From contig DBCW01000154.1 of the NCBI GenBank assembly GCA_002293265.1, forward strand, positions 3,341 through 10,813: a stretch of 7,473 bases of DNA. Direction: 5' to 3'. Source of the stretch: Eggerthellales bacterium UBA948. GTDB taxonomy: Bacteria > Actinomycetota > Coriobacteriia > Coriobacteriales > UBA8131. The stretch's first letter is position 1. Each line of letters starts with the position of its first letter. Shown here piece by piece: positions 7,094-7,473 of the stretch. The notes under the pieces were generated by a model, which saw nothing but the letters and a program-made list of their open reading frames with translations, was not told the origin of the DNA and did not search any database. Position numbers and translations under genes: made by a program.

Positions 7094-7150
7094 CGTGTCA
7101 CTTTATGACGTTGATTTACGAATTGTATTAATAACAACGATTGTTGGAAT

Positions 7151-7157
7151 GGAAGAG
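7151..7157 (+). promoter_or_regulatory. Ribosome binding site favouring ATG 7164
   Basis: GGAAGAG lies 6 nt before ATG 7164, with GGAAG 8 nt away. An in-frame ATG at 7149 would put this sequence inside the gene and has only a poor TTGGA before it. The start at 7164 is therefore preferred, although 7149 would add just five residues. Confidence 0.5.
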
Positions 7158-7163
7158 TTGAGG

Positions 7164-7473
7164 ATGATCTGCTTGGATGACGATGCGTTGCTCTCGTTGC
7201 TTGTCCATAGCCCGGATAAGGGGCTGGAAAAACTTATGGATAAGTGGATGGGGTTCGTGTATGCAATCGTTAGTGGCAAATTGTCAAATGTTTGCAGTAA
7301 ACAAGATGTTGAGGAATGTGTAAGCGACGTCTTTTATAAGACATATCAGAGTCGTGAGCGTATTGATCTTTCGAAAGGCACACTGAAGTCCTACCTAGCT
7401 GTGTTGGCCAGAAGAACGGCCATTGATGTTTACAGGAAGCACCAAAATACCGGCAAGGTTATACCTTTGGATG
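7164..7473 (+). CDS. ECF-type RNA polymerase sigma factor, sigma-70 region 2, 3'-truncated by the window
   Basis: The first 103 residues of a sigma factor are present; the gene runs off the right edge with no stop. About residues 27-94 match sigma-70 region 2: a W-x-x-F-V-Y-A-I-V helix for core binding, the acidic QDVEECVSDVFYKTYQ segment (residues 47-62), and then the conserved DLSKGTLKSYLAVLARR and AIDVYRKHQ of regions 2.3-2.4, which melt and read the -10 element. The D-x-E-E-C-V-x-D-V-F pattern and the early YRK basic helix are typical of small ECF factors. Region 4 and any anti-sigma gene should lie beyond 7473. The regulon is not visible here, and control of the surface protein by this factor is only speculation. 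The alternative start is at 7149. Confidence 0.88.
   Translation, partial: MICLDDDALLSLLVHSPDKGLEKLMDKWMGFVYAIVSGKLSNVCSKQDVEECVSDVFYKTYQSRERIDLSKGTLKSYLAVLARRTAIDVYRKHQNTGKVIPLD

Noticed and set aside
7133..7145. AACAA-CGA-TTGTT inverted repeat before the sigma factor gene
   Set aside because: Five-bp arms in A/T-rich DNA are expected by chance. No second site supports an operator.

Overview
The window looks like part of the chromosome of a Gram-positive bacterium. It carries a very large LPxTG-type cell-wall-anchored surface protein, an AbiEi/DUF559-like protein and the start of an ECF-type sigma factor, all on the + strand. The sorting signal variant (LPPTGD), the moderate base composition and the AbiEi/DUF559-like gene suggest a host-associated actinobacterium, perhaps Coriobacteriia. 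This placement is an inference; a Firmicute cannot be excluded.

Layout. From the left edge to 5852 runs one open frame that encodes the C-terminal 1949 residues of a giant surface protein. Its true start lies upstream of the window. In order it has an unassigned beta-rich, aromatic-rich N-terminal part (to about 710), four MucBP-like beta modules (about 711-1850), a 19-unit tandem array of roughly 64-residue helical repeats resembling FIVAR/GA modules (1851-5555), a Gly/Pro/Thr wall-spanning spacer (5556-5660) and a C-terminal sortase signal (LPPTG, membrane helix, basic tail). The plan is that of an adhesin: a binding head on a long helical stalk, fixed to peptidoglycan.

The 191-nt gap 5853-6043 has no convincing terminator. 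It holds a good promoter candidate (TTGCAA-17-TATTAT) whose -10 is overlapped by a perfect 17-nt odd palindrome, then a strong ribosome binding site. The next gene (6044-7003) encodes a 319-aa protein. Its N-terminal half resembles AbiEi-like antitoxin proteins and its C-terminal half resembles a DUF559/Vsr-type PD-(D/E)XK nuclease fold. No toxin partner is seen next to it.

After a 160-nt A/T-rich gap, an ECF-type sigma-70 region 2 starts at 7164 and runs off the right edge. The three genes need not work together. They are separated by gaps with their own candidate promoters, so they are probably separate transcription units. The most unusual structure is the internal architecture of the stalk: two repeat classes of different length, alternating strictly over units 3-10, with one mosaic unit and one recently copied segment. 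I see no clear new multi-gene system.
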